Shown here in pieces: positions 6,423 to 17,850 of a stretch of DNA of 34,175 nucleotides; the first letter of the stretch is position 1; each line of letters opens with the position of its first letter. Under the pieces are notes generated by a model. That model was not told where the DNA came from and ran no database searches. It saw nothing but the letters and a program-made list of their open reading frames with translations. This DNA is from Candidatus Agathobaculum intestinipullorum (GTDB lineage: Bacteria > Bacillota > Clostridia > Oscillospirales > Butyricicoccaceae): positions 1-34,175 of the forward strand of contig DWZQ01000020.1 of NCBI GenBank assembly GCA_019117485.1, given 5' to 3'. The position numbers and the translations under genes were made by a program.

Positions 6423-7553
6423 ATGCAATCCTTCCTATCCAAAGTGGGCGCTTTTGTGCGGCGCGAGGCTGTGCTGTCCATCGCGTTTATCTGCGCCCTG
6501 CTTTCGATGCTTGCTGTGCCGCCCGACGCGGCCTATTCCGGTTACATCGACCTGCGCGTGCTGTGCCTGCTGTTCTGCCTAATGGCGGTCGTGGCGGGTT
6601 TGCAGCAATGCAGCCTGTTCGCCGTGCTCGCCCAGTGGCTGCTGACCGGACGCAAACAACTGCGCCTGTTATACCTTGCGCTTGTGCTGCTGCCGTTTTT
6701 CTGCTCCATGCTGATTACCAACGATGTGGCGCTTTTGACCTTTGTACCGTTTACCGTGCTCGTGCTCGGCCATATCGGCCGGTCGGGCGCGCTCATCCGC
6801 GTGGTCGTGCTGCAAACGCTGGCCGCCAACCTCGGCAGTATGGCGACACCGGTCGGCAACCCGCAGAACCTGTTCCTGTGTTCATACTATGGCTTGTCCA
6901 TCGGTGCGTTTTTGCGCGTTGTGCTGCCGCTGACGATCGTCAGCCTGCTGGCGTTGTCAGCCGCCGCACTGTGGACAAAGGGCGAAACGATCGAGATCAC
7001 CTTCCCTTCGCATGCAACAATCGCACGGCCACGGCTGTTTGCGCTGCTGTGCGGGCTGTTCGTGCTGTGCCTGCTGTCGGTCGTGCATGTGCTGCATTAC
7101 GGCATCCTGACGGTTATCGTTGTCCTTTGCCTTGCGCTGTTCGCCCGCGGTCTGTTTGCCCGCGTCGATTACTTATTGCTCCTTACCTTTGTCTGCTTTT
7201 TTGTGTTTGCCGGCAATATGGGGCGCATCGACGCGGTGCGCGCCGCGCTTGAGCATCTGCTGAACGCCAATGCCTACTGGACAAGTGTGCTGGCCAGTCA
7301 GGTCATCAGCAACGTACCTGCTGCCGTGCTGCTTTCCGGCTTTACCGACCAGTGGCAGGCGCTGCTCGCAGGCGTGAACGTCGGCGGTTTGGGTACGCCG
7401 ATCGCGTCGCTTGCCAGCCTGATCTCGCTCAAGCTGTACCTGCGCGACGAGCATGCCTCGCTGCCGCACTATCTGGGTGTGTTCACGCTGGCCAATATTG
7501 CGGGACTGTTGCTGCTGTCCGGCGCGGCGTTCCTATTCGGCTGCACCGGCTGA
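6423..7553 (+). CDS. SLC13/CitMHS-type anion permease
   Basis: This 376-residue, almost wholly hydrophobic protein has roughly ten predicted membrane spans. The segments ITNDVALLTFVPFTVLVLG (about residues 99-117) and ANLGSMATPVGNPQNLFL (about 134-151) match the re-entrant SLC13/ArsB/CitMHS ion-transporter signature with its N-D and GNPQN elements. It is shorter than classical SLC13 carriers (450-600 residues), resembling the compact YbiR-like group. The substrate (dicarboxylate, sulfate or another anion) cannot be read from sequence. The ribosome-binding site is modest (AGGGGAATGAGG). The gene has its own downstream terminator and no obvious operon partner. Confidence 0.8.
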   Translation: MQSFLSKVGAFVRREAVLSIAFICALLSMLAVPPDAAYSGYIDLRVLCLLFCLMAVVAGLQQCSLFAVLAQWLLTGRKQLRLLYLALVLLPFFCSMLITNDVALLTFVPFTVLVLGHIGRSGALIRVVVLQTLAANLGSMATPVGNPQNLFLCSYYGLSIGAFLRVVLPLTIVSLLALSAAALWTKGETIEITFPSHATIARPRLFALLCGLFVLCLLSVVHVLHYGILTVIVVLCLALFARGLFARVDYLLLLTFVCFFVFAGNMGRIDAVRAALEHLLNANAYWTSVLASQVISNVPAAVLLSGFTDQWQALLAGVNVGGLGTPIASLASLISLKLYLRDEHASLPHYLGVFTLANIAGLLLLSGAAFLFGCTG

Positions 7554-7565
7554 CAAAGAACCATG

Positions 7566-7608
7566 AAAGCGGTTTTGTGTGCCATCTTGGCATTTAAAAC
7601 CGCTTTTT
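7566..7608 (+). terminator. Terminator after the SLC13-type permease
   Basis: AAAGCGGTTTT (7566-7576) pairs with AAAACCGCTTT (7596-7606), enclosing an inner TGCCA/TGGCA stem, and is followed by a short T-run. An imperfect palindrome with TCGATCAAAC / GGTTCGA arms follows at about 7637-7670 and may be a degenerate relative of the 26-nt module of arrays B and C. Confidence 0.8.
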
Positions 7609-7674
7609 GACGTATCCGCGATGATTTCGCGGTGCGTTCCATTCGATCAAACCCCTTTGGTTCGATGGAAAGTC

Positions 7675-7703
7675 TTGCGCAGCAGGCCAAAAAAGCGTAT
7701 ACT
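7675..7703 (+). promoter_or_regulatory. Promoter of nadE
   Basis: TTGCGC (7675-7680) and TATACT (7698-7703) are spaced by 17 bp, 33 bp before the nadE start codon. Confidence 0.75.
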
Positions 7704-7735
7704 AACCATATCTGAATACCGGGAGGAATACTGGA

Positions 7736-9661
7736 ATGCAGGACGGATTTGTCAAAATTGCAGCCGCTACGCCCACGCTGCGTGTGGCCGACTGTGCCTA
7801 TAATGCTTCGGAAATCATCACGCTGGCAAAGCAGGCCGCAGACAAGGGCGCAAAGCTGATTGTGTTTCCCGAGCTGTGCCTGACCGGCTACACCTGCGGC
7901 GACCTGTTCCTGCAACAGACGCTGCTCGACGGCGCGCTCGCTGCGCTCGAAACCGTGCGGGACGAGACGGCAAAGCTCAACGCTGCCATCGTCGTTGGCC
8001 TGCCGCTGCGCGTTTGCGGCAAGCTGTTCAACGTCGCAGCTGTGCTGTGCGACGGCGTTATCGAGGGGATTATCCCCAAGCTGTGTATTCCGGGTTATTC
8101 CGAGTTTTACGAGCAGCGCCACTTTACCTCGGGCGCGGGCATGCCGTTTCAGGCCATTTCGGTTTGCGGACAAGATACGTTGTTTTCGGGCGGCACGCCG
8201 CTGGTATTCCCTTGCAATGCAATGCCGGACTTTTCCTTCGGCGTGGAGATCTGCGAAGACCTGTGGGCGCCCGAGCCGCCGTCTGCAAAGCTCGCACAAG
8301 CAGGCGCGCACATCATCGTCAACCTGTCCGCATCGGACGAGCTAATCGGCAAGGCGGATTACCGCCGCGACCTTGTCCGGCAGCAGTCCGGCCGCCTGCT
8401 GTGCGCCTATCTGTACGCAGATGCGGGCTTTGGCGAATCCACGCAGGACTTGGTCTTTGCCGGACACAACCTGATTGCCGAAAACGGCGCGATTCTGGCC
8501 GAAAGCCGTCTGTTTGAGGGCGGTGTGATCTACACCGATATTGACGTGCAGCGTCTGGCACATGAGCGTCAGCGCATGAACACCTTTGAAGCTAAGGTAG
8601 ATCTTGGCTCCCCGATGGCGCAGCCGTTGCGGCTCCACTTGGGTGAAAATGACCTGACCGACCGCACCTTCCCGCGCACGCCCTTCGTACCGAGCAACAA
8701 GGCACAGCGTGAAGAACGTTGCGAGGAGATTTTGACCATTCAGGCCGTCGGTCTTGCTACCCGCCTGCGCGCCGCGCACGCCACGACCGCGGTGATCGGC
8801 CTGTCGGGCGGACTGGATTCGACGCTTGCGCTCATCGTTACCGCGCACGCGTTTGACCGGTTGGGGCTTGACCGCAAAGGCATCCTTGCGGTCACCATGC
8901 CGTGCTTCGGCACGACCGCACGCACGCGCGGCAATGCGGAAAAGCTGGCCGAGGCCTACGGCGCAACGCTCAAAACGGTTGATATCAAGGCCGCGGTCGA
9001 CCAGCACTTTGCCGACATCGGCCACGACTGGGACGACCACAGCGTCACCTTTGAAAACGCGCAGGCGCGTATGCGCACGCTGGTACTGATGGATCTGGCA
9101 AACAAATGCGGCGGCATGGTGGTCGGCACAGGCGACCTGTCCGAGCTGGCGCTCGGCTGGGCGACCTACAACGGCGACCACATGAGCATGTATGGTGTCA
9201 ATGCATCGGTGCCCAAAACGCTGGTGCGCTATCTGGTAGCATACGAAGCCGACCACACACTGGGCGAACTGTCGGACGTGCTCTACGACGTGCTGGATAC
9301 GCCGGTATCGCCCGAACTGCTTCCGCCCAAGGACGGCGAGATCAGCCAGAAAACCGAGGATTTGGTCGGCCCATATGAACTGCACGACTTTTTCCTCTAC
9401 TATATGCTGCGCTTTGGCTATCCGCCGCGCAAAATCTACCGTGCCGCGCGCAAGACCTTTGCAGGCGTGTACGACGATGCGACCATCAAAAAGTGGCTCG
9501 TGACCTTTATCCGCCGCTTCTTTACCCAGCAATTCAAGCGCTCCTGCCTGCCAGACGGCCCCAAGGTCGGCACGGTTGCACTGTCGCCGCGCGGTGATTG
9601 GCGCATGCCGTCGGATGCGTCCTACGCGCTGTGGCTGAAAGAAGCGGAAGCATTATCCTAA
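7736..9661 (+). CDS. nadE: Glutamine-dependent NAD(+) synthetase
   Basis: The 641-residue two-domain enzyme makes NAD from deamido-NAD, ATP and glutamine. The N-terminal nitrilase-type amidase (about residues 1-280) shows the Glu-Lys-Cys triad contexts VFPELCLTGYT, IPKLCIPGYSEFYE and FGVEICEDLW. The synthetase domain (about 325-641) carries the ATP pyrophosphatase loop LSGGLDST (about 360-367) and GTGDLSELALGWATYNGDHMSMYG. The length matches the glutaminase-fused form rather than the short ammonia-dependent one. The ATG follows a GGGAGGAAT site. The vanZ-like gene follows 31 bp downstream. Confidence 0.96.
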   Translation: MQDGFVKIAAATPTLRVADCAYNASEIITLAKQAADKGAKLIVFPELCLTGYTCGDLFLQQTLLDGALAALETVRDETAKLNAAIVVGLPLRVCGKLFNVAAVLCDGVIEGIIPKLCIPGYSEFYEQRHFTSGAGMPFQAISVCGQDTLFSGGTPLVFPCNAMPDFSFGVEICEDLWAPEPPSAKLAQAGAHIIVNLSASDELIGKADYRRDLVRQQSGRLLCAYLYADAGFGESTQDLVFAGHNLIAENGAILAESRLFEGGVIYTDIDVQRLAHERQRMNTFEAKVDLGSPMAQPLRLHLGENDLTDRTFPRTPFVPSNKAQREERCEEILTIQAVGLATRLRAAHATTAVIGLSGGLDSTLALIVTAHAFDRLGLDRKGILAVTMPCFGTTARTRGNAEKLAEAYGATLKTVDIKAAVDQHFADIGHDWDDHSVTFENAQARMRTLVLMDLANKCGGMVVGTGDLSELALGWATYNGDHMSMYGVNASVPKTLVRYLVAYEADHTLGELSDVLYDVLDTPVSPELLPPKDGEISQKTEDLVGPYELHDFFLYYMLRFGYPPRKIYRAARKTFAGVYDDATIKKWLVTFIRRFFTQQFKRSCLPDGPKVGTVALSPRGDWRMPSDASYALWLKEAEALS

Positions 9662-9692
9662 AAGACCATCCTCCATAAAGGGGTATTGACCT

Positions 9693-10343
9693 TTGAAATC
9701 CTTGATCCGCAAGCTGGCGGCGGTACTTACCGCCGCCCTGCTGTGCTTTAACCTATATTATGAGCTGGCGCCGGACTATGTGGTCGGCCCCGAGCAGAAA
9801 TTCGCATTTGCCGCAGCGGTTGCCGTACTGCTTGGCATTTCGTTTTTCTATGGCGTACCCAAAGCTGCGCGCGACAAACGGCGGCATGATTATCTGCTGC
9901 TGCTATTCTGGTATTACCTGTGGGTGCTGGCAAACGTCCTGTTTTTCGACAACGCTTTCGGCCGTGGCATTTCGATGCATGCGCAGCTGGATGCTGTCAA
10001 TCTGGAGCCGCTGCGCACCATCAAAAATTACCTGATTGCCTACGATTACGGCAACATTTCGCTGCGGCTGGTGATTCTCAACTTGCTGGGTAATCTGATC
10101 GCGTTTGCGCCGATGGGCGTATTCCTGCCCGCGCTGTTCCGCTGGCAGCGCAGTATCTTCTTTTTCAGCGCAACGCTGACGCTCGGCATCACGGCGGTCG
10201 AGGTCGCACAGGTGTACACGGGCGCAGGCTCATGCGACGTAGACGACCTGATTTTAAACCTTGCTGGGGCGCTGATCGTGTTCGTTTTCTGCCGCATTAC
10301 GCCAATCTGGAAACATATCTGCCGGGTCAACCCCCGAAAGTAA
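9693..10343 (+). CDS. VanZ-like membrane protein
   Basis: The 216-residue protein has about five hydrophobic segments. The first follows a short basic N-terminus (MKSLIRKLAAVLTAALLCF). The middle holds NLEPLRTIKNYL and ILNLLGNLIAFAPMGVFLPALF, and the end GAGSCDVDDLILNLAGALIVF. Together these form the VanZ-like domain signature. VanZ gives low-level teicoplanin tolerance in enterococci, but most family members have no known role, so resistance should not be assumed. The start codon is TTG at 9693, supported by AAAGGGG at 9677-9683. It runs directly into the next small gene, whose ribosome-binding site begins at its stop codon. Confidence 0.85.
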   Translation: MKSLIRKLAAVLTAALLCFNLYYELAPDYVVGPEQKFAFAAAVAVLLGISFFYGVPKAARDKRRHDYLLLLFWYYLWVLANVLFFDNAFGRGISMHAQLDAVNLEPLRTIKNYLIAYDYGNISLRLVILNLLGNLIAFAPMGVFLPALFRWQRSIFFFSATLTLGITAVEVAQVYTGAGSCDVDDLILNLAGALIVFVFCRITPIWKHICRVNPRK

Positions 10344-10357
10344 AGGAGTGGACTGCT

Positions 10358-10639
10358 TTGCAGAACGATATCTCCCCTATACTGCTCGATCTGGGGCAGG
10401 GCGGGTACCGTCTCATTTTAGCCCCCACGCGTGTGGCACAACGTGCAAGGGACTACCAGATCCAATTTGACGAGTGGCTGTACGCACCGGAAACCGACCA
10501 TGGCTATTGGCGCACCAGCCCGGACGGCACGCGCGCGCTGTGCTACGACGGGGCGGAAGCCTTTGTCAAATGGCTGAACGAATATGTGCTGGATGAAGCA
10601 GACTGTCGCGCATACATCGTGCCGACACTGCATTTTTAA
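10358..10639 (+). CDS. Uncharacterised 93-residue protein
   Basis: A soluble 93-residue protein with no family I recognise. It starts MQNDISPILLDLGQGGYRLI and contains an aromatic, acidic middle (FDEWLYAPETDHGYW). It ends in DEADCRAYIVPTLHF. The start is TTG at 10358, chosen because AAAGGAGTG (10342-10350) lies at normal distance; the longer frame reading from 10232 overlaps the vanZ-like gene. It sits 14 bp after the vanZ-like gene and 17 bp before tyrA, so it is probably translated from the same mRNA. There are no membrane segments or signal peptide. Confidence 0.75.
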   Translation: MQNDISPILLDLGQGGYRLILAPTRVAQRARDYQIQFDEWLYAPETDHGYWRTSPDGTRALCYDGAEAFVKWLNEYVLDEADCRAYIVPTLHF

Positions 10640-10656
10640 GAAAGGGGTTATTCCCG

Positions 10657-11493
10657 ATGTTTGACACCGTACTCATCGCCGGTCTCGGCCTGATGGGCGG
10701 CTCGATGGGCAAAACCATCAAGGCGCGCACACTCAGCCGGGTAATCGGCTGGAACCGCACCCGCCGCACCGCCGAGCAGGCGCTCGCGGACGGCGCGATC
10801 GACGCGATTGCAACCGACGCACTCTTTCGGGAAGCCGATCTCGTCATCATCGGCCTGTACCCGCAGGCAACGGTCGACTGGCTGCTGGAAAATATGAAAA
10901 AGCTCAAAAAGGGCTGCGTGGTGGTCGATATGGTTGGCGTCAAGCAGTTCATGGTCGACCGGCTGGAGCAGGCCGCGCTTGATGCAGGCGTTCACTTTGT
11001 CGGTGGGCACCCGATGGCAGGCCGCGAGTTCTCCGGCCTTGACTTCTCCTTGCCGACGCTGTTTGACGGTGCCAGCATGATCTTTGTGCCGACAAAAAGC
11101 AGCACGGAACGCGTACTCGAGCAGCTGGAAGCCTACTTTATGTCGCTTGGCTTTGGGCAGACCGTGCGCTGTACGGCCGAGCAGCACGACCGCATGATCG
11201 CGTTCACCTCGCAGCTGGCGCACGTCGTTTCCTCAGCTTACATCAAAAGCCCCGAGGCCGAGCGTCACAACGGCTACTCGGCGGGCAGCTACAAGGATTT
11301 GACCCGTGTGGCCAAGCTGAATGAAACAATGTGGAGTGAGCTGTTCCTATGCAATGCCGAACCGCTTGCGCATGAGATCGACGAGATCATCACGCATCTG
11401 GATGAATACCGCCGCGCCATCCGCGCGGGCGACCGTGAAACACTTACCGCGCTGCTGCGTGACGGCCGTGAGCGCAAAGAAGCGCTGGGATAA
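10657..11493 (+). CDS. tyrA: Prephenate dehydrogenase
   Basis: The 278-residue enzyme oxidatively decarboxylates prephenate to 4-hydroxyphenylpyruvate for tyrosine synthesis. The N-terminal Rossmann fold shows VLIAGLGLMGGSMGKTI (about residues 5-21). The substrate half has HFVGGHPMAGREFSGLDFS (about 113-131) and the catalytic-region HDRMIAFTSQLAHVVSSAY (about 177-195). There is no C-terminal ACT domain, so feedback control through one is not expected. An AAAGGGG site precedes the ATG. The gene is last on this plus-strand series and faces gyrA across a shared terminator. Confidence 0.93.
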   Translation: MFDTVLIAGLGLMGGSMGKTIKARTLSRVIGWNRTRRTAEQALADGAIDAIATDALFREADLVIIGLYPQATVDWLLENMKKLKKGCVVVDMVGVKQFMVDRLEQAALDAGVHFVGGHPMAGREFSGLDFSLPTLFDGASMIFVPTKSSTERVLEQLEAYFMSLGFGQTVRCTAEQHDRMIAFTSQLAHVVSSAYIKSPEAERHNGYSAGSYKDLTRVAKLNETMWSELFLCNAEPLAHEIDEIITHLDEYRRAIRAGDRETLTALLRDGRERKEALG

Positions 11494-11495
11494 GC

Positions 11496-11524
11496 AAAAA
11501 CCGCCCATTTCGGGCGGTTTTTTT
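11496..11524. terminator. Bidirectional terminator between tyrA and gyrA
   Basis: The stem AAAAACCGCCC (11496-11506) / GGGCGGTTTTT (11512-11522) has an ATTTC loop, T residues following on plus and an A-run on the left. It serves the two convergent genes. Confidence 0.92.
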
Positions 11525-11526
11525 AT

Positions 11527-14091
11527 TTATTCTTCGGTTGTCTGTCCGGCATCCTCGGCAGGCTCGCCGTCCCCGGCGGAATCTTCCTCCTGCTTGTCGG
11601 TGCGCGCAATTGAAATGACCTTAACGTCCTCGCTTGTACGCATCACGATAACACCTTGGCTGCCGCGGCCGCACTCGCGGATCTCCTCACAGCCCGTGCG
11701 GATGATAACACCGTCGTCGGTTATAATCATCACGTCGTTGTCGCTGTCGACAACTGCCACGCCCGCGACCAGACCGGTCTTGGCGGTCAGGTTATGCAGC
11801 ATCATGCCGCCGCCGCCGCGGTGATGGACGGTAAACTCTTCGACCGGGGTACGCTTGCCATAGCCGTTCTCGGTGACGGTGAGCACATACGCGCCCTTAC
11901 GCGCACGCGCCGCGCCGACAACATAGTCGCCCGTACCCAGACGGATACCACGCACACCGGTTGCCGCGCGTCCCATCGCGCGCACTTCGTTCTCATCGAA
12001 GCAGATCGCACGGCCTTCGTGCGTTGCAATCAGGATGTTCTGCTCGCCGTCCGTCAGGCGCACATCGACCAGCGCGTCATCCTCATTGAGGTTCAAAGCG
12101 CGCAGGCCAGCGCGGCGGATGTTCTGCAAATCCGAAAGTACAATACGCTTGGCAACGCCCTGCCGGGTGACGAAGAACAGGAACTTATCGTCTGCAAATT
12201 CCTTGATGGCGAACATTGCCGTGATCTTTTCGCCGCTTTCCAGTTCCAACAGGTTGACAATGTTCATACCCTTGGCCGAGCGGCCGGTTTCGGGAATCTG
12301 GTAGCCCTTGAGCTTGTATACCTTGCCGCGATCGGAGAAGAACAGGATGGTGTCATGCGTGGACGCAGTAAAGATATCCTTTGCAAAGTCCTCCTCGCGC
12401 GTGCTCATCGCGGACACGCCGCGGCCGCCGCGCTTCTGCGCGCGGTAGACCGATGTCGGCTGGCGCTTGATGTAACCGAAGTGGGTCAGCGTGTAAGCGC
12501 AGGTCTGCTCCTCGATCAAATCCTCGATGTCGATCTCGTCCGCGACATTGGCGATCTCGGTGTGGCGCTCGTCGCCGTATTTCTGCTTGATCTCCTGTAA
12601 TTCCGCCTTGACGACCGCAAGGATATTCCCATCGCACGACAGGATTTCTTCAAACTTTGCAATTCTGCCTTCCAGTTCCTGATATTCGTCGTTGATCTTT
12701 TCCTGCTCCAGACCGGACAGGCGGCCCAGACGCATATCGACGATAGCCTGCGCCTGCGGCTCATCAAGGTGGAACTCAAAGTGTTCCGAACCGTCGACGA
12801 TGCCGAGCAGCGCGATTTGGTCAATCCAGAACGGTTCGGCCATCAGGTTTTCCTTGGCTTCCGCTTCGTTTTTGGACGCGCGGATGATGGCGATGATACG
12901 GTCGATGTTGTCGGTCGCAACCTTGAGACCCTCCAGGATATGCGCGCGGTCGCGCGCCTTCTTCAGATCAAAGCGTGTTCGGCGCTCGACAACGTCCTTC
13001 TGGAACACAACATACTGATCGATGATCTGGCGCAGCGTCAGCACACGCGGCTGCAATTTGCCATTTGCGCCCGGCACGAGCGCAATGTGGATCATCGAAA
13101 TGGTATCCTCCAGCTGGGTGTAGGTGAACAGCTGGTTCAAAATCACCTGCGCGTTTGCGTCGCGGCGAATATCGACCACGATCTGCATGCCTTCGCGCGA
13201 GGAATGGTCCTGAATATTGGTAATGCCGTCGACGCGCTTGTCCTTGACGAGGTTTGCCATCGCCTCCACGAGACGCGCCTTATTGACCATGTAGGGAATC
13301 TCGGTGATCTGAATCTGGCTCCTGCCATTTGGCAGGTCAACAATTTCCGCCTTGGCGCGCACCTTGATCTTGCCGCGGCCGGTGGCATAGGCCGCGCGGA
13401 TGCCGCTGCGCCCCATGATAACGCCGCCGGTCGGGAAGTCCGGCCCCTTGATGAACTGACAGATCTCGTCCATCTCGGCTTCCGGGTGGTCGATGACATA
13501 GCAGATGCCGTCGATTACTTCGGTCAGGTTATGCGGCGGGATGTTGGTCGCCATGCCGACTGCAATACCCGACGAACCGTTGACCAACAAATTCGGGAAG
13601 CGGGAAGGGAGCACGACCGGCTCCTGCCGCTCTTCATCGAAGTTCGGCTCAAAATCGACCGTATCCTTTTTGATATCGGCCAGCATGTAGTTGGCGAGCT
13701 TTGCCATACGGGCTTCGGTATAACGGTAAGCCGCCGGGGGATCACCGTCGACCGAACCGAAGTTGCCATGGCCGTCGATCAGCGGGTAGTGCAGCGAAAA
13801 CGGCTGCGCCAGACGCACGAGGGCGTCGTATACCGATGCGTCGCCGTGCGGATGGTAACGGCCGAGCACATTACCGACGGTCGTTGCTGACTTGCGGTAG
13901 GGCTTATCCGAGGTCAGGCCGTCCTCGTACATCGCATACAGGATGCGCCGGTGTACCGGCTTGAGGCCGTCGCGCACATCGGGCAGCGCGCGGCCTACAA
14001 TGACGCTCATCGCATAGTCGATGTAGCTCTTTTTCATCTCTTTTTCGAGGTCGACCTGTTTGATATTTTGGTTTTCGTATTCTTGACTCAT
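11527..14091 (-). CDS. gyrA: DNA gyrase subunit A
   Basis: The 854-residue subunit has the breakage-reunion domain first. The active tyrosine is Tyr124 in AYRYTEARM. The quinolone-determining segment is [19 protein letters not shown] (residues 80-98). The C-terminal pinwheel contains the gyrase-specific GyrA box QKRGGRG (about 550-556), which separates it from ParC. The tail is strongly acidic. GyrA with GyrB introduces negative supercoils. It is the last gene of the dnaA operon, 33 bp after gyrB. Residue 85, equivalent to E. coli Ser83, is alanine, as in mycobacterial GyrA. Confidence 0.97.
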   Translation of the reverse strand: MSQEYENQNIKQVDLEKEMKKSYIDYAMSVIVGRALPDVRDGLKPVHRRILYAMYEDGLTSDKPYRKSATTVGNVLGRYHPHGDASVYDALVRLAQPFSLHYPLIDGHGNFGSVDGDPPAAYRYTEARMAKLANYMLADIKKDTVDFEPNFDEERQEPVVLPSRFPNLLVNGSSGIAVGMATNIPPHNLTEVIDGICYVIDHPEAEMDEICQFIKGPDFPTGGVIMGRSGIRAAYATGRGKIKVRAKAEIVDLPNGRSQIQITEIPYMVNKARLVEAMANLVKDKRVDGITNIQDHSSREGMQIVVDIRRDANAQVILNQLFTYTQLEDTISMIHIALVPGANGKLQPRVLTLRQIIDQYVVFQKDVVERRTRFDLKKARDRAHILEGLKVATDNIDRIIAIIRASKNEAEAKENLMAEPFWIDQIALLGIVDGSEHFEFHLDEPQAQAIVDMRLGRLSGLEQEKINDEYQELEGRIAKFEEILSCDGNILAVVKAELQEIKQKYGDERHTEIANVADEIDIEDLIEEQTCAYTLTHFGYIKRQPTSVYRAQKRGGRGVSAMSTREEDFAKDIFTASTHDTILFFSDRGKVYKLKGYQIPETGRSAKGMNIVNLLELESGEKITAMFAIKEFADDKFLFFVTRQGVAKRIVLSDLQNIRRAGLRALNLNEDDALVDVRLTDGEQNILIATHEGRAICFDENEVRAMGRAATGVRGIRLGTGDYVVGAARARKGAYVLTVTENGYGKRTPVEEFTVHHRGGGGMMLHNLTAKTGLVAGVAVVDSDNDVMIITDDGVIIRTGCEEIRECGRGSQGVIVMRTSEDVKVISIARTDKQEEDSAGDGEPAEDAGQTTEE

Positions 14092-14124
14092 TCTGTGCCT
14101 CCGAAATTGTTGGCGTTATGCGGC

Positions 14125-16165
<2,041 letters not shown>

Positions 16166-16426
16166 TTATATGGCGTATTTTTTCTCCGCCCTTCGTTGCA
16201 GCGCCTGCGGCGACAGCCCGGTCAAATACAGCATTTCGCCCAGCCCGTCCTCACAGAGGACGGCCGCGCGCGGCAGGTCGTCGTAAATCTCCAAAATACG
16301 CCCTTCCTGCTGCAACCGTTCGAGCAAGGCGGCGGTGCGTTTGGAGACGGTCGCGGTATCCATATCGAACACGGCCACCACGCTTTGCGAGGGTACGATA
16401 TAATCCTGTCCCAGATGCAGATACAT
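16166..16426 (-). CDS. remB: Extracellular matrix regulator RemB (DUF370)
   Basis: The 86-residue protein MYLHLGQDYIVPSQSVVAVFD is the DUF370 family member found between recF and gyrB in Bacillus (yaaB/remB) and many clostridia. It is a small DNA-binding-type fold. Its relative RemA activates biofilm-matrix genes in Bacillus, while RemB's own role is less clear. The start at 16426 is set by AGGGGGC just upstream; a longer in-frame ATG at 16462 lacks support. The order recF-remB-gyrB is conserved. Confidence 0.88.
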   Translation of the reverse strand: MYLHLGQDYIVPSQSVVAVFDMDTATVSKRTAALLERLQQEGRILEIYDDLPRAAVLCEDGLGEMLYLTGLSPQALQRRAEKKYAI

Positions 16427-16499
16427 GGTGCGCCCCCTGTCCCTTACCGGTTTCATCTGCACGCCCGCGCCGGTTTTTCCACAGGCGGTGTGTATAATA

Positions 16500-16528
16500 A
16501 TTATACCACTTTTTCCACGTTTTGTGTA
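16500..16528 (-). promoter_or_regulatory. Possible internal promoter for remB-gyrB-gyrA
   Basis: On the minus strand TACACA (16528-16523) and a perfect TATAAT (16505-16500) are 17 bp apart. The -10 is part of the palindrome TATAATTATTATA. A DnaA-box-like TTTTCCACA (plus strand, 16475-16483, one mismatch to TTATCCACA) lies just downstream and a weaker TTTTCCACG overlaps the spacer. Confidence 0.55.
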
Positions 16529-16546
16529 CCGAAAATATGGAATGGG

Positions 16547-17647
16547 TCAAACAATTTTACCGTTTTTTATGGAGAATACCGCGCCCGCGCGCAGTTTGTC
16601 CGATACGCCGTCCTCGCAGCAGGTGATCATCACCTGTCCGGCGGCGATATGGTTCAAAACAAAGTCCTGCCGGCGGCGGTCAAGCTCGGAAAGCACGTCG
16701 TCCAGCAGCAGCACGGGATACTCGCCGTCCTCGCTGAAAAACAGCTCGCGCTCGGCGAGCTTTAAAGACAGCGTGCAGGTGCGCACCTGTCCCTGTGAGG
16801 CAAAGGACGCCGCACTGCGGCCGTCCAGCATCAGCACAAGATCGTCCTTATGCGGCCCGGAAAGGCAGCTTTTCGCTGCAATTTCCGCCTGTTTGTGCTG
16901 CAAAACATGGTCGACCAGCTGCTTCTCAATCTGCCCGGCGGATGCATAGGGGTCAGTGACCGAGGACACCGTTTGATACACGCCGGAAAGCGCTTCATGC
17001 GGCGCAATATCGGCATAGACACTGGCAGCCGCGGCCAGCAGTTTTTTGCAGTAATAAGCGCGGTAACGGATGATTTGCGCGCCAATATGCGCCATACGCA
17101 GCGAAAAATCCTCCCACATCGACAAAAGCGAGGGCTTTTGCTCGCTGTCGCGCAGGATGCGGGTTTTATGGTCGTGCAGGCGGTGGTATTCCTCCAGATA
17201 GCGCGCGTAATTCGGCCGCAGCTGACACAATGCGGTATCGAGGAAGCGCCGCCGCGCCGCCGCGCCCTGCCGAACAAGCATCAGATCCTCCGGGCAAAAC
17301 AGCACGGTTTTGAGTAATCCCTGTGCGTCGGCCTGCCGTTTCTGCCGCACGCCGTTTTTGTAAATTTCCATTGATTTTAGGCGCGAAAGGCGCAGTTCGA
17401 GCGCAAAATCACGCCCCTGCGCCTGAAATTCCGCTTGAATGCGCGCATGATCCTGCCCAAACCGCAGCCCTTCCTTTTTCTGCGCCGTGCGGAACAGGCG
17501 CATGGTCGAGCAGGCGGCTGCAGCTTCCAGAAGGTTGGTTTTGCCCTGCCCGTTTTCCCCGCAGATCAGGTTGACCGCAGGGTCGAATACAAACCGCGCC
17601 TGTTCATAATTGCGGAACTGTTCGAGTTCCAAAGAGCAGATATTCAT
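16547..17647 (-). CDS. recF: DNA replication and repair protein RecF
   Basis: The 366-residue SMC-like ATPase loads RecA at gapped DNA. It starts [21 protein letters not shown]. Walker A is [12 protein letters not shown] (residues 30-41). The signature is [16 protein letters not shown], and Walker B is [18 protein letters not shown]. The length is normal. Its start codon overlaps the stop of the S4-domain gene by 4 bp (ATGA), indicating translational coupling. The small spacer downstream carries a promoter for remB-gyrB. Confidence 0.97.
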   Translation of the reverse strand: MNICSLELEQFRNYEQARFVFDPAVNLICGENGQGKTNLLEAAAACSTMRLFRTAQKKEGLRFGQDHARIQAEFQAQGRDFALELRLSRLKSMEIYKNGVRQKRQADAQGLLKTVLFCPEDLMLVRQGAAARRRFLDTALCQLRPNYARYLEEYHRLHDHKTRILRDSEQKPSLLSMWEDFSLRMAHIGAQIIRYRAYYCKKLLAAAASVYADIAPHEALSGVYQTVSSVTDPYASAGQIEKQLVDHVLQHKQAEIAAKSCLSGPHKDDLVLMLDGRSAASFASQGQVRTCTLSLKLAERELFFSEDGEYPVLLLDDVLSELDRRRQDFVLNHIAAGQVMITCCEDGVSDKLRAGAVFSIKNGKIV

Positions 17648-17850
17648 ACAATTTTGACGGTTTCCCCGTCTAAACTGACGGTATCACCCGGGCGCAGTTT
17701 TTTGCCGCGCATGGTGCAGGGCACATCGTTTACCAGCACTTCACCCTCCGCAATGCGAATTTTGGCTTCCCCGCCGGACGAAACGAGGTTGGCAAACTTG
17801 AGCAGCGCGTCCAGCTTGATAAATTCCGTGTCGATTTTAATCTCAGTCAT
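17644..17850 (-). CDS. yaaA: S4-domain RNA-binding protein YaaA/YlmH-like
   Basis: The 68-residue protein consists of one S4 RNA-binding domain. It starts [20 protein letters not shown], and its core reads [19 protein letters not shown] and LRPGDTV. In Bacillus this gene (yaaA, sometimes called rlbA) always lies between dnaN and recF and contributes to 50S assembly. The frame overlaps the end of dnaN by 8 bp and recF by 4 bp, so all three are likely translated in coupled fashion. Confidence 0.9.
   Translation of the reverse strand: MTEIKIDTEFIKLDALLKFANLVSSGGEAKIRIAEGEVLVNDVPCTMRGKKLRPGDTVSLDGETVKIV

Noticed and set aside
9693-10343. VanZ-like gene as a glycopeptide-resistance determinant
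   Set aside because: No vanHAX or vanRS neighbours; the VanZ-like family is widespread in Firmicutes without resistance.
11656-13890. Long plus-strand frames across gyrA
   Set aside because: These are antisense to a complete gyrA with all motifs; no ribosome-binding sites or recognisable folds.
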